In this document: positions 6,113 to 6,152 of the stretch, one piece after another
How positions within the stretch are numbered: position 1 is the stretch's first letter
Layout of the letters: every line of letters begins with the position of its first letter
Assembly: GCA_031554275.1 (NCBI GenBank)
Contig: JAVBKB010000019.1
Span: 1 to 6,152 of the forward strand
DNA: 6,152 bases
Direction of reading: 5' to 3'
DNA from: JAVBKB01 sp031554275
GTDB taxonomy: Bacteria > Bacillota > Bacilli > JARBTR01
Notes under the pieces: model-generated
Databases searched by the model: none
What the model was told of the DNA's origin: nothing
Seen by the model: only the letters and a program-made list of their open reading frames with translations
Translations under genes and position numbers: made by a program

Positions 6113-6152
6113 CTAAACCAACCTCACTACCTATAGAAATTTGTATAAGGTT
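6113..6152 (-). other. Upstream flank of mutM, ribosome site only
   Basis: Only 40 bases upstream of mutM are visible. GAGGT at 6121-6125 serves as its ribosome binding site. Two of the three minus-strand frames close with TAG within this stretch, so the tail of an upstream gene could be present, but it is too short to recognise, and no promoter is evident. Confidence 0.4.

Noticed and set aside
1..6152. Mobile element, defence system or CRISPR array
   Set aside because: No transposase, integrase, nuclease or direct repeat array is visible; four of the five genes belong to known core or transport families, and base composition looks uniform.

Overview
The window reads as chromosomal DNA of a low-GC Gram-positive bacterium, probably class Bacilli (Bacillota). 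The support is AT-rich composition, strong AGGAG-type ribosome binding sites, intrinsic terminators with T-tracts, and MraY (324 aa), MurD (451 aa) and MutM (275 aa) proteins of Firmicutes type and length. I cannot name a genus. All five genes lie on the minus strand, so transcription runs from high to low coordinates. I see no RNA gene, insertion sequence, CRISPR array or prophage part.

In transcription order: (1) mutM (5285-6112), the formamidopyrimidine-DNA glycosylase of 8-oxoguanine repair. (2) A gene at 4168-5217 for a DUF4240-type protein with an additional C-terminal part. The family match begins upstream of the first ATG/GTG/TTG and fits best with an ATT start codon, placed behind a strong Shine-Dalgarno sequence that is itself locked in a small perfect hairpin. 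(3) A 157-base intergenic stretch with an AT-rich hairpin, a convincing extended -10 promoter, and a run of ten T just after the expected transcription start. (4) mraY-murD (3947 to 1621), two genes of cytoplasmic peptidoglycan precursor synthesis overlapping by ATGA, followed by an intrinsic terminator. (5) A single-gene unit for a DAACS (SLC1-like) symporter (178-1428), with its own likely promoter and a strong terminator. Beyond it (14-63) lies an unexplained nested inverted repeat.

MraY transfers phospho-MurNAc-pentapeptide to undecaprenyl phosphate, and MurD adds D-glutamate to UDP-MurNAc-L-Ala. They normally sit inside the dcw cell-division/wall cluster, but here they form an isolated two-gene unit with its own promoter and terminator: murG does not follow and no division gene precedes. 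No functional link between this unit and its neighbours is evident.

The points most worth a second look are the ATT start with occluded ribosome site on the DUF4240 gene; that protein's unassigned C-terminal half; the symporter, whose substrate and sodium-site residues differ at several positions from characterised aspartate/glutamate transporters; the mraY leader; and the perfect 11-bp dyad near the window edge. I found no clear defence system, gene cluster of new type or mobile element.
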